Notes under the pieces: generated by a model
Told to the model about the DNA's origin: nothing
The model's database searches: none
What the model saw: only the letters and a program-made list of their open reading frames with translations
DNA from: Thalassoroseus pseudoceratinae
Lineage (GTDB): Bacteria > Planctomycetota > Planctomycetia > Planctomycetales > Planctomycetaceae
Direction: 5' to 3'
Assembly: GCF_011634775.1 (NCBI RefSeq)
Contig: NZ_JAALXT010000003.1
Coordinates: forward strand, 62,001-126,000
Length of the DNA stretch: 64,000 bases
Part shown: piece by piece, positions 20,542 to 27,865 of the stretch
Numbering within the stretch: position 1 is the first letter of the stretch
Layout of the letters: the number at the start of each line of letters is the position of its first letter
Position numbers and translations under genes: made by a program

Positions 20542-21243
20542 CTAATTGCTGGACGCGGATTGCGGTCGGAATCGGTAACCCACGCCGCGAACAGTTTCGA
20601 CGCAGTCGGCATAGGGGTCGAGTTTCTGACGCAGAGAGCGAATGTGGACGTCGATCGTGCGTTCCAATGCGTTGGCATCTTCACCACGGCTCTTGTCCAT
20701 CAATTCATGCCGAGTGAAGGGCCGTCCCGGTTGGCGAGCCAGTTCCCATAGCAGACGAAACTCGGTCGGCGTCAGCATGATTTCGACCCCATCAATTCGG
20801 CATTGATGGTTCAACTTGTCAATCTCGATGCCGTCGACAGCCACTTTGTCGACATTGGTCGAATCGCTAGCCGGTCGTCGCAACAAGGCTTTGATACGAT
20901 GAATCAGCGGCTTCATCTTGAAAGGCTTGGTGACGTAATCGTCGGCTCCCATGTTGAAGCCGACAATCTCGTCGATTTCTTCACTACGGGCGGTCAGCAT
21001 GAGCACACGGATGTGCTGCGTTTTGGGATCGCTACGGAGTTGCCGACAGACCTGCAAACCATCCGTGACCGGCAACATGAGATCGAGAACGATCAGGTCC
21101 GGCAGTTCCCGTTGCGCCTTTCGAAGTCCGTCTTGCCCATCGGTGGCGCTGATGACGTCAAAGCCTTCGTGCGTCAAATTGTAAGTGAGAACCTCCACGA
21201 TCGAGCGTTCGTCCTCAATCACCAGAATCTTTTGCTTGCTCAT
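20542..21243 (-). CDS. OmpR/PhoB-type response regulator
   Basis: 233 residues. The receiver domain has the acidic pair in VIEDE, phospho-acceptor Asp54 in VLDLMLP, Thr84 and Lys106 (TKPF). The C-terminal half (about 140-228) is an OmpR-type winged helix ending in the family signature VRGVGYRF. It lies directly downstream of phoU, so control of phosphate genes (PhoB-like) is likely, but no PhoR kinase or pst transporter is in the window. The chosen start, MSKQKILVIEDE, fits the receiver fold. An upstream in-frame ATG at 21297 overlaps the phoU stop (ATGATAACTAA) and could add 18 residues and couple translation. Confidence 0.88.
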   Translation of the reverse strand: MSKQKILVIEDERSIVEVLTYNLTHEGFDVISATDGQDGLRKAQRELPDLIVLDLMLPVTDGLQVCRQLRSDPKTQHIRVLMLTARSEEIDEIVGFNMGADDYVTKPFKMKPLIHRIKALLRRPASDSTNVDKVAVDGIEIDKLNHQCRIDGVEIMLTPTEFRLLWELARQPGRPFTRHELMDKSRGEDANALERTIDVHIRSLRQKLDPYADCVETVRGVGYRFRPQSASSN

Positions 21244-21286
21244 GGGGTTGCTAGCACGTGTAGATGAAGTCGGGGCAATCTCAGTA

Positions 21287-21967
21287 TTAGTTATCATCGG
21301 ATTTTGACTCAGGCGGTCGTTTGTGACGGATGATCTCGCCCTCGACAAGATACACCACATCTTCAGCGATGTTCGTGGCGTGATCGGCGATTCGCTCGAT
21401 GTGTCGGGAGGCGGAAAAAACGTGCATAGCCGGTTCGGCCAACTGCGGTTGTTCCTTCATGATTTTCTGAAGGCCTTCGATCATTTCACGATTCATTTGA
21501 TCGACGAAGTCGTCCTCAGCGCAGACACGCCGAGCGACTTTGCTGTCCAATTCCACATAGGCGTCAATACTGCGGTGCAGCATGTCCAATGCAACCTGAG
21601 CCATCGTTTTCAACTTCTCAGGTACGTGGAGTTCTGGATAGCCAATGAGTCCGCAAGCACGTTCGGCAATGTGGACACCTAAATCCGCCACCCGCTCCAG
21701 TTCGGCGGTGATCTTCATCACGGCCATAATTCGCCGAAGATCAACCGCAACAGGCTGGTGCAATGCCAGAATTTTGAGGCAGTCTTCTTCGATCCGCACG
21801 TCCCATGCGTCAATTTTAGTGTCGCGTTCTTGGAGTTCCTCGACAATTTGCGGACTTGGTTCGTTCAAGCTGTCCACTGCCAGGTGAATCATGTCTTCCA
21901 CCTGAGCGCACATGGACAAAATGTCGCGGTGGATCTCTTCCAAGTCTCGAAATAGGTGGATCGTCAT
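21287..21967 (-). CDS. phoU: Phosphate signalling protein PhoU
   Basis: 226 residues, the usual PhoU length, made of two PhoU helical repeats with the metal-binding ExxxD-type helices (ELERVADLGVHIAE in repeat 1, HIERIADHATNIAE in repeat 2). Family members regulate the Pst phosphate transporter and PhoR signalling in the cytoplasm. The start MTIHLF was chosen because GGTGA precedes it at suitable spacing and because the longer frame upstream codes for no PhoU-like sequence. The next gene on this strand is the response regulator, consistent with a phosphate-response operon. The pst genes are not adjacent. Confidence 0.93.
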   Translation of the reverse strand: MTIHLFRDLEEIHRDILSMCAQVEDMIHLAVDSLNEPSPQIVEELQERDTKIDAWDVRIEEDCLKILALHQPVAVDLRRIMAVMKITAELERVADLGVHIAERACGLIGYPELHVPEKLKTMAQVALDMLHRSIDAYVELDSKVARRVCAEDDFVDQMNREMIEGLQKIMKEQPQLAEPAMHVFSASRHIERIADHATNIAEDVVYLVEGEIIRHKRPPESKSDDN

Positions 21968-22378
21968 GAATTTTTCACCGGCGAGTTCGTGATGGCATTG
22001 CGTGGAAAAAACCGAGTTTTGACGGCAGGAATTATAATCGCATACTGCAGCAAAAACACAAGGGGCCGGGGGTTGTGAGGTTCGGCAGCCGCAAGCCATC
22101 CAGATCGCGAACGGAGGCAATTTAGTCGAGGATTATTAAGATTCTGAGAATGAATGATGTGGAATCGGTCGTTGTTCGAATTTCGCTAGCATTGATCGTC
22201 ACTTCCGTGTGTGATATCTCTACGGCTCGCTGTCACGGCGTAAATGTTTGCTTTGGAATCGTACCGGCGTGTCGACGGGTGTTGGCATCGGACTTAGAGA
22301 CAATCCACCGCACGAACGGCATGAGCGGTCGCCGTAGATCGGCCGCAGTTTGCCTTCGGAGTGGCAAGGAGTGGAAGA
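21968..22378. other. Divergent intergenic region phoU / fabI
   Basis: 411 bp with no convincing gene. It must hold the promoters of both phoU (minus) and fabI (plus). I saw no clear PHO-box-like direct repeat. Confidence 0.6.
22192..22220 (+). promoter_or_regulatory. Weak candidate promoter for fabI
   Basis: TTGATC, a 17-bp spacer, then TATCTC preceded by TGA (an extended -10 feature). The match is partial; the leader would be about 150 nt. Confidence 0.22.
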
Positions 22379-23188
22379 ATGAAGTTGTTCGAAGGAAAAA
22401 AAGGTCTGGTCTTCGGCATCGCGAATGATCGGTCGATTGCTTGGGCGATCACGCAGGAATTGCATGAAAACGGTGCCGAAATGGGTTTCACGCACCTGCC
22501 CGACAAAGACCCCGAACGACCCAAGAGCGAGAATCGTCTTCGCAAACTTGTGGACCCGATCGGTGCCAAGTTCGTCATGCCCTGTGACATTCAAAATCCC
22601 GAAATGGTCGATGCCGTCTTCGATCAGGCCAAAGAATCGTTCGGGAAAGTGGATTTCATTCTGCATTCGATGGCATTCGCGGCAATCGATCAACTGAAGT
22701 GCCCGGTTTATGATGTCTCGCGGGAAGGTTTCTCGCTTGCCATGGACATCAGTGCGTACAGCCTAATTGAGTTGGCTCGTCGGGGACGTGAGATCCTCAA
22801 TCCGGGCGGCAGCTTGCTGACGATGACGTACCTCGGCGGTGAAACCGTGATCCCTGGTTACAACCTCATGGGGATCTGCAAAGCCGCTCTGGAAAGCACG
22901 ATGACCTATCTCGCCAGCGAATTAGGGCCGGAAGGTTTCCGAGTGAATGCGCTCAGTGCGGGACCGCTCAAGACGCTCGCGTCGTCAGCCGTGGGCGATT
23001 TCAGCAAAATGATGAAGCTCTACGAAGCGTTTTCGCCAATGCGTCGCGGTGTTTCACCGGGTGAAGTTGGCAAAGCCGGGATGTTCTTGCTGAGCGACTT
23101 GGCGTCCGGCATCACCGGCGAAACATTACACGTCGATGGCGGATACCACATCATGGGAGCCCCGCCCGCGGATGCGGACGAGGAATAA
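22379..23188 (+). CDS. fabI: Enoyl-[acyl-carrier-protein] reductase (NADH), FabI type
   Basis: 269 residues. It catalyses the last reduction step of fatty-acid elongation in the cytoplasm. The nucleotide-binding start [16 protein letters not shown] is the FabI form of the SDR glycine motif. The active-site signature is intact: Tyr151, Tyr161 and Lys168 in YLGG...[10 protein letters not shown], matching the Y-x6-K arrangement of FabI. The start at 22379 is set by the Shine-Dalgarno AAGGAG about 7 nt upstream, rather than an earlier in-frame codon at 22361. It is monocistronic, ending at a large hairpin. Confidence 0.96.
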   Translation: MKLFEGKKGLVFGIANDRSIAWAITQELHENGAEMGFTHLPDKDPERPKSENRLRKLVDPIGAKFVMPCDIQNPEMVDAVFDQAKESFGKVDFILHSMAFAAIDQLKCPVYDVSREGFSLAMDISAYSLIELARRGREILNPGGSLLTMTYLGGETVIPGYNLMGICKAALESTMTYLASELGPEGFRVNALSAGPLKTLASSAVGDFSKMMKLYEAFSPMRRGVSPGEVGKAGMFLLSDLASGITGETLHVDGGYHIMGAPPADADEE

Positions 23189-23206
23189 CAGTCTCAAGAC
23201 ACTTTT

Positions 23207-23255
23207 CGCAGAAGCCGGTCCACTCAAGCATGACCGACACTTCTGCGGAATTTTT
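23207..23255 (+). terminator. Terminator after fabI
   Basis: CGCAGAAG (23207-23214) pairs with CTTCTGCG (23240-23247). Inside it GGTC pairs with GACC. The stem is followed by GAATTTTT. It lies 18 bases after the fabI stop; the convergent minus-strand gene ends at 23258 but has no T-run on its side. Confidence 0.75.
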
Positions 23256-23257
23256 GA

Positions 23258-24211
23258 TTACAACACTCCGAGTCGTTCGCCAAGTTCCTTCAGTACAGCG
23301 ATGTCGCTTTCCGGTCGCGGAGGGCTGTCGGGGTGAGTGTTGTTGGTTTTGGTCCAACCTCGCAATTTCAAGAATTGTGCCGCGGAGTGTTTGTATCCGG
23401 CGCTTGGGCTCCGGAAGGTCAAGTAGCCCAAGTATTGCAGTTGGTCGTTGAGTTCGTAAAACGCCGGATCGCCCGCTTCCCACATGGCGTCGCGTTTCGC
23501 GAATAAGTCCGGCGCGAACGTGCTCAATCCGAGCAGATAATCGCTGCCGTACATGATCATGTCGATGGCGAAATCATTCCCCGTGAAGACGGTGAAGTCC
23601 GGTCGTTTCTGATCGCGAAGCTGTAGCCGTTGCCATTCCGGTTCGCGATGAAACGATGAATGCTTTGCACCGATGCACTGTGGAATGGCCATCAAACCGG
23701 CGTAGGTTTCGAGGTCGTAAACCTTCCCGAATGGTGCTAGATCCTGGGTGAGTTCAAAACCCAAGAATTCATTCACCGCACGGCCGAGGGCTTGGTAAGA
23801 CTCCACAATTTCGGGACCGGCTTGCTCGATGAGCCCGAAGGATTGGAACACGACCGGCAACCCGCCGTACTCGCTGATGAGTGTCATTTCCCGGCTGTAA
23901 GCATCCAGGTCGAATTCCGCGCCGGGCTCATCTTTCACGAACGCTCCTGCGACGAACTTGCCCCCGGAAAGCACTTCGCGAGTTCGCTTCAGCACTTCGA
24001 GCTTCGTCTGCTCGTCGATGAGGTGCGTATATCCGGTGTCCATATTGACTGCCGGTGTGAGACCTGCGTTCGCGGTGCGTTCGATGTGGGCTTCCAGGCT
24101 TTCCCAATCCACTTCTCCGGAATCGAGAAACGGAAGCAAAATTGCGGAAATCCCGGTCACCTTTCGGCGGGGTTTGATCATCGCGGTCGGATCGAGCGAA
24201 GCAGAGTTCAT
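23258..24211 (-). CDS. DapA/NAL-superfamily (dihydrodipicolinate synthase-like) protein
   Basis: 317 residues with the TIM-barrel pattern of the N-acetylneuraminate lyase/DHDPS superfamily: the N-terminal KVTGISAILLPFLDSGEVDWESL, and a candidate Schiff-base Lys183 in IGAKHSS. The family normally has a Tyr in a YxxP-type motif on the preceding strand; here the equivalent strand reads LPVVFQSFG without that Tyr, so it is probably not a genuine DapA and the substrate is unknown. The start ATG lies 11 nt after AAAGGA. It is the last gene of a three-gene minus-strand group with two small membrane proteins. Confidence 0.75.
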   Translation of the reverse strand: MNSASLDPTAMIKPRRKVTGISAILLPFLDSGEVDWESLEAHIERTANAGLTPAVNMDTGYTHLIDEQTKLEVLKRTREVLSGGKFVAGAFVKDEPGAEFDLDAYSREMTLISEYGGLPVVFQSFGLIEQAGPEIVESYQALGRAVNEFLGFELTQDLAPFGKVYDLETYAGLMAIPQCIGAKHSSFHREPEWQRLQLRDQKRPDFTVFTGNDFAIDMIMYGSDYLLGLSTFAPDLFAKRDAMWEAGDPAFYELNDQLQYLGYLTFRSPSAGYKHSAAQFLKLRGWTKTNNTHPDSPPRPESDIAVLKELGERLGVL

Positions 24212-24238
24212 CAGTCAACATTTCCTTTGAAAACAAAA

Positions 24239-24493
24239 TCACTGACGCCAGAAAGCCAAATAACGCATCATGGCATCTTCCAGCAATGGAGACGCCTCAA
24301 AAACCCAGGACAGCGGTTGGTAGAGGACGCCAATCATTCGAGCCGTTTCGTCACTGAGATATCCATGGTCGTACAACCACGCCACGGGGCCAAGACTCAA
24401 GGGCCAAAGCAGCACGAACATCAATGCGAGAAACCCAATGAAACCGAACGAGAGTCGTTTACGCGGCGTGTGTTCGTTGGGAGTTTCCGGCAT
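24239..24493 (-). CDS. Small membrane protein of unknown function
   Basis: 84 residues with one strong hydrophobic helix (FGFIGFLALMFVLLWPLSLG) after a charged N-terminus. I recognise no family. It starts 4 nt after the stop of the preceding gene, and GGAGTGA, which spans that stop, serves as Shine-Dalgarno, so the two are likely translationally coupled. The DapA-like gene follows 27 nt downstream. Confidence 0.7.
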   Translation of the reverse strand: MPETPNEHTPRKRLSFGFIGFLALMFVLLWPLSLGPVAWLYDHGYLSDETARMIGVLYQPLSWVFEASPLLEDAMMRYLAFWRQ

Positions 24494-24497
24494 GACT

Positions 24498-24944
24498 TCA
24501 CTCCGTGGCCTCAGGGAGTTGCAGAGGTTCGCCGCCGCGTCGGATGCGGATCCAATTGATGGTCCGGTAAATGGCTGGCCGGCGGATGATCCACAACTCC
24601 AATTCGCGTTTACCGGGGAAGTTCAACAACGAGATGCCAATCAGAATCGTCAGCAACCCCTGCCCCGGAAGTGCCAGCATCAAGATGCCACCAAGAAGCA
24701 GGATGATTCCCAATAGGTTCTTGGCAACTAAGAACAGGCCCCGCCAGACCGGATGCTTTGTGGCGAACGCCATCGCGGACGGTTCATCGGTCACGAAGTA
24801 ATCTGCCCGGACGCGGGTGATCAGAAATGGCACCAACATCAAACTGGCGATGAACGTGAGGGCCGACACGATTGAGAGCGTCCAAACGAACGTATTGTGT
24901 TCGTCCATCCAGTCGGTGATGTTGGCAACAAGGTCAGTCCACAT
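24498..24944 (-). CDS. PGPGW-like transmembrane protein
   Basis: 148 residues with three to four predicted membrane segments. The loop ALPGQGLLTILIGISLLNFP followed by RRP resembles the signature of the PGPGW family of putative transmembrane proteins, with Gln in place of the second Pro. The function of that family is not known. I chose the ATG at 24944; a TTG at 24956 is an in-frame alternative. First gene of the three-gene minus-strand operon. Confidence 0.72.
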   Translation of the reverse strand: MWTDLVANITDWMDEHNTFVWTLSIVSALTFIASLMLVPFLITRVRADYFVTDEPSAMAFATKHPVWRGLFLVAKNLLGIILLLGGILMLALPGQGLLTILIGISLLNFPGKRELELWIIRRPAIYRTINWIRIRRGGEPLQLPEATE

Positions 24945-25126
24945 CTCGGTCGACAATCTTTGCGAATCGTAGTGCGGTTTCGATCGAGTCCCATTGGGTC
25001 AAACGCCTAGTGTAACTTTGCGTCCCCCGGTTGCCCAGGAGAGCAGGTTCAAAAGAAACTTCTTGAATTCTCTAAGTTTTCTAAAGAACGCAGTTTGACT
25101 GTTGCAAAGTGTGACCTAGGTTTGAC

Positions 25127-25154
25127 GTGTCAGGCGTTAATACGAGCCTGTCAC
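25127..25154. promoter_or_regulatory. Imperfect inverted repeat upstream of flp
   Basis: GTGTCAGGC, a 10-base loop TTAATACGAG-type spacer, then GCCTGTCAC: 8 of 9 positions pair. It overlaps TTGACG (25122-25127) and could be an operator. Inference only. Confidence 0.3.
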
Positions 25155-25246
25155 TCTAAACGGTTTCCTGAAAACGATTTAGGGAATCGGCTTTGAACTG
25201 CCAGTGACGAGCGTCTGTTCGTCGTCTGGGAGATTCACTTGTGGAT

Positions 25247-25267
25247 AAACCTCGCGGTGAGGTTTTT
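25247..25267 (+). terminator. Terminator-like hairpin in the flp leader
   Basis: AAACCTC-GCGGT-GAGGTTT forms a perfect 7-bp stem followed by two more T residues. It lies about 105 nt upstream of the flp start. It could be an attenuator of flp or end an upstream non-coding transcript. Confidence 0.5.
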
Positions 25268-25330
25268 CGGGTCGCGGAATCCAACTTGGCGGAGGGTCAG
25301 CCGTCTTGAAATGGTCCGCAAACAGGTTGA

Positions 25331-25345
25331 ACCCCGTTTCGGGGT
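25331..25345 (+). promoter_or_regulatory. Short GC hairpin before flp
   Basis: ACCCCG-TTT-CGGGGT, a perfect 6-bp stem, ends 15 nt before the AAGGG ribosome-binding site of flp. No T-run follows, so it is more likely an mRNA 5' structure than a terminator. Confidence 0.45.
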
Positions 25346-25370
25346 GACACGAGTCCAGAAAGGGCAACTC

Positions 25371-25544
25371 ATGAAGAACATCCTCAGCAGTGTCAAACAG
25401 TTCCTGGTTTCCGAAGATGGCCCGACGGCCGTCGAATACGCCGTCATGCTGGCGTTGATCGTCATCGTCTGCTTGACAGCGATTGGTGAAATCGGCACGA
25501 ACGCCAACACCAAATTCGAAGGTGTTCGCGACGCGTTGACATAA
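25371..25544 (+). CDS. flp: Flp-type pilin
   Basis: 57 residues, typical for Flp pilins. It has the short leader, the processing motif GPTAVEY (cleavage expected after Gly, Glu at +5) and a following hydrophobic helix AVMLALIVIVCLTAIGEIG. The product would be the major subunit of a Tad pilus, processed by the prepilin peptidase encoded at 25988. ATG 25371 is preceded by AAAGGG at good spacing; an in-frame extension back to 25239 is unsupported. A small hairpin follows the stop. Confidence 0.93.
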   Translation: MKNILSSVKQFLVSEDGPTAVEYAVMLALIVIVCLTAIGEIGTNANTKFEGVRDALT

Positions 25545-25550
25545 TCGACC

Positions 25551-25565
25551 GAATCCATCGGATTC
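25551..25565 (+). promoter_or_regulatory. 3' hairpin of flp mRNA
   Basis: GAATCC-ATC-GGATTC lies 7 nt after the flp stop. The stem is perfect but has no T-run; it may protect the pilin mRNA 3' end or reduce read-through. Confidence 0.4.
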
Positions 25566-25722
25566 TGTTGATACCAGTCGGCCCTCTGGTTGTGTCATTG
25601 ATGTCGCGGGGTCAACGGGCTGGGCCGCCCGATGGAGTTCTACGGGACTCCGTCGGTCGGCCTCCCTTTACGTCTAGAGCATACGTCAGTCTCGCTTGGA
25701 AACCACTTACAAAGGTCTTGTG

Positions 25723-25830
25723 ATGTCTGCATTTTGGATCGATTTCTCGACACTGTGGCAACTTTCTCCCGTGTTCGTCGCGGTCACGATGTGGCTGGCG
25801 TCCATGATGTTCGGTCGCGGAGCTGCGTAA
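25723..25830 (+). CDS. Candidate 35-residue membrane protein in the Tad locus
   Basis: ATG to TAA gives 35 residues: polar MSAFWIDFSTLWQ, then a hydrophobic stretch from LSPVFVAVTMWLASMMF, then GRGAA. AAAGGT lies about 8 nt upstream as a Shine-Dalgarno. It sits between flp and the prepilin peptidase on the same strand. I recognise no family. It could be a small Tad accessory protein or a chance ORF. Confidence 0.5.
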   Translation: MSAFWIDFSTLWQLSPVFVAVTMWLASMMFGRGAA

Positions 25831-25987
25831 CGGCTTTCCGTCCAGAGAACGTGACAACAACGATGAACAAAGACAGCGAGGACCGCTGCCGTGATTGCGG
25901 CGGTGGCAGTCTCCGGTGTCTTGTGACAATTCCGAAAAATTCCCCTCTAGCCATTCGGCAGAAGACAAATAAGAAAGGCGGCAGACA

Positions 25988-26542
25988 ATGGATTGGCAAG
26001 CTCTCTTGATTGAGAACTGGCACGTGAAGTTCGTCGCAGTCGTATTGATTGTGGCAGCTTGGATCGACGGTAAAGAACTTCGAGTTCCGAATTGGCTGAC
26101 CTATTCCATGGTCCTCAGCGGTTTGGTTTACAACACCGTGGTCGGCGGTTGGGGCGGTTTGGGTTTTGCGTTGCTTGGGATGGTTGTCGGTTTGCTCACG
26201 CTGCTGCCGTTGTACTCGGTTGGCGGGATGGGAGCCGGCGACGTGAAATTGATGGCCGGAATCGGAGCATGGCTTGGTTCCTACATCACTTTTTACGCAT
26301 TCGTGGCGACGGTTGTTGTCGGAGCCGTGATGGCGGTTCTGATGGTCATCTACAAACGCGGCGTGCAAAAGCACTACGCCCAGTTCTTGATGATCCTCAA
26401 CGAATGGATGACCGTCCGAAACCCGGCGGAACTTTCCAAAATCGCCAAGGAACGGAAGCCAACAATGTTCTTGCTGCCCTATGGAATTCCGATCTGCATC
26501 GGATCGATCGGTTACTTCTGCTACGCCGGTTTGTTGTATTGA
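25988..26542 (+). CDS. cpaA: Prepilin peptidase (type IV/A24, CpaA/TadV type)
   Basis: 184 residues, a short membrane aspartyl protease without the methylase domain, as in Tad systems. Both catalytic aspartates are visible: Asp27 in AWIDGKELRVPN and Asp85 in the GMGAGDVK (GxGD) motif. Several hydrophobic helices fill the rest. It should cleave the Flp pilin leader at the inner membrane. AAAGGCGG precedes the ATG. Lies in the Tad locus between flp and cpaB. Confidence 0.93.
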   Translation: MDWQALLIENWHVKFVAVVLIVAAWIDGKELRVPNWLTYSMVLSGLVYNTVVGGWGGLGFALLGMVVGLLTLLPLYSVGGMGAGDVKLMAGIGAWLGSYITFYAFVATVVVGAVMAVLMVIYKRGVQKHYAQFLMILNEWMTVRNPAELSKIAKERKPTMFLLPYGIPICIGSIGYFCYAGLLY

Positions 26543-26628
26543 AAAATTTTGGCTCCTCACACGGTCGCGGCCCGTTCGTGTAAGGCAGTCTTCTCGGCCA
26601 ATACTTTGAACACAAAGAGAGTCGTCCT

Positions 26629-27639
26629 ATGAGAATGAAATCGTTTGTCCTGTTGGCCTTCTCGGTCAGTATGGGACTCGTCGGCGTTGTGCTGGCTAAC
26701 AAATATGTGTCCAAGGATGGCCCTGCGGAAAGCGAATACGGACAAGTTTTGGTCGCGATGGCGAATATCCAACCAGGGATTCCGCTCAACGGAGACAACG
26801 TCGCCTTTCAGAAATGGCCGATCGACGCCATCCCGGCTGGTGCCGTCACCACCGACGAGCAATTCGCCGATCGCTCCTTGAAAGCCGCCTGTGTGGCTGG
26901 TGACCTGATCTTGGAGGCGAAGCTCAATCAACCCGGGATGCACGGGGCGTCTTTGGAGATTCCCGAAGGAATGCGAGTTGTTTCAGTGCCGGTGGATGCG
27001 ACCAAAACGCACTCTGGTCTGATCCAAGCAGGCGACCGTGTGGACGTGTTAGTGACTTACAAAGTTCGCACCGACCGGGGGATGTCCAACAAAACCAAGA
27101 CCATCTTGGAGTACATCGAAGTCTTCGCGTCCGACAGTGTTCGTTCGTCCGCTGTGACTGAGGAAACTGAACACGTCGCCAAGAACATTTCGCTGCTCGT
27201 CGAACCGAACCAAGCCAACTTGGTGATGCTTGCCCAGAACAAAGGGCCCATTCACTTGGCCCTGCGAAACAAAACCGACCAAGGCACCGTGCAAACGGAA
27301 TCGGTCGATGATGCGTTCTTTGAAGACAGTGGCAGTAGCGTCGGCCGCTTCTCCGAAGACCTGTTTGCCGACGCCGAGGACGACGGAACCGGCGATACGG
27401 GAGCATTGAGCATTCAAGATGCCTTGAAGATGGAACTGGAACAACAACAGGACCAGTCACCAGCCGAACCCGAGCCGACCGTCTCGGTCGAACCGACTCC
27501 GGAAATCCAGCAAAAATGGAAGATCGAAATATTTTTCGGAGATGATCACCGGGTTGAAGAGGTTGACCTGGAAAACGAACAAGAAGATTTGACGGAAAAT
27601 GGGGTTGCAGCGGACATGCCGAAAGTTCCGACCCTCTAA
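26629..27639 (+). CDS. cpaB: Flp pilus assembly protein CpaB/RcpC
   Basis: 336 residues. The N-terminal hydrophobic helix (about 5-22) is a signal or anchor. An SAF-type domain follows (about 38-105, QVLVAMANIQPGIPL), then the CpaB beta-rich domain with VVSVPVDATKTHSGLIQAGDRVDVL and LLVEPNQANLVMLAQNKG. The C-terminal 100 residues are acidic and Pro/Glu-rich with no known fold. CpaB is a periplasmic component of the Tad pilus channel, working with the secretin encoded next. Confidence 0.9.
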   Translation: MRMKSFVLLAFSVSMGLVGVVLANKYVSKDGPAESEYGQVLVAMANIQPGIPLNGDNVAFQKWPIDAIPAGAVTTDEQFADRSLKAACVAGDLILEAKLNQPGMHGASLEIPEGMRVVSVPVDATKTHSGLIQAGDRVDVLVTYKVRTDRGMSNKTKTILEYIEVFASDSVRSSAVTEETEHVAKNISLLVEPNQANLVMLAQNKGPIHLALRNKTDQGTVQTESVDDAFFEDSGSSVGRFSEDLFADAEDDGTGDTGALSIQDALKMELEQQQDQSPAEPEPTVSVEPTPEIQQKWKIEIFFGDDHRVEEVDLENEQEDLTENGVAADMPKVPTL

Positions 27640-27686
27640 AAGACGATAGAGTGAGATAACGGGCCGAAAAACCGTTCTTGACCTTG

Positions 27687-27729
27687 ACACTTGTTCTCAC
27701 GGGAATTGACTCCCCATGAGGACAAGTGT
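27687..27729 (+). promoter_or_regulatory. Long inverted repeat between cpaB and the secretin gene
   Basis: ACACTTGTTCTC pairs with GAGGACAAGTGT over 12 positions (one G.U) around a 19-base loop. No T-run follows. A second hairpin, CGGCTC-TGGCG-GAGCCG, is at 27748-27764. Together they could set the relative expression of cpaB and the secretin, or be mRNA processing sites. Confidence 0.45.
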
Positions 27730-27865
27730 TCGGTCAGTTCCCATCTCCGGCTCTGGCGGAGCCGAAATCCAGCCAGCGTAATTACCTGTCTGAGGTGCAT
27801 GGATGCATAAGAAAACTGCGGCCCCACGTTGGGCACAGGCGACAATCGACCTCGGAGGTCACCGC

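Larger units (their letters stand above)
24945..25370. other. Intergenic region upstream of flp
   Basis: 426 bp between a minus-strand operon and flp. No gene is seen. It contains an imperfect inverted repeat (25127-25154), a terminator-like hairpin (25247-25267) and a second hairpin just before the flp ribosome-binding site (25331-25345). Confidence 0.6.

Noticed and set aside
25046-25060. GGTTCAAA-like T-loop motif suggestive of a tRNA end
   Set aside because: No acceptor stem, anticodon stem or matching 5' half could be found around it; no tRNA is supported anywhere in the window.
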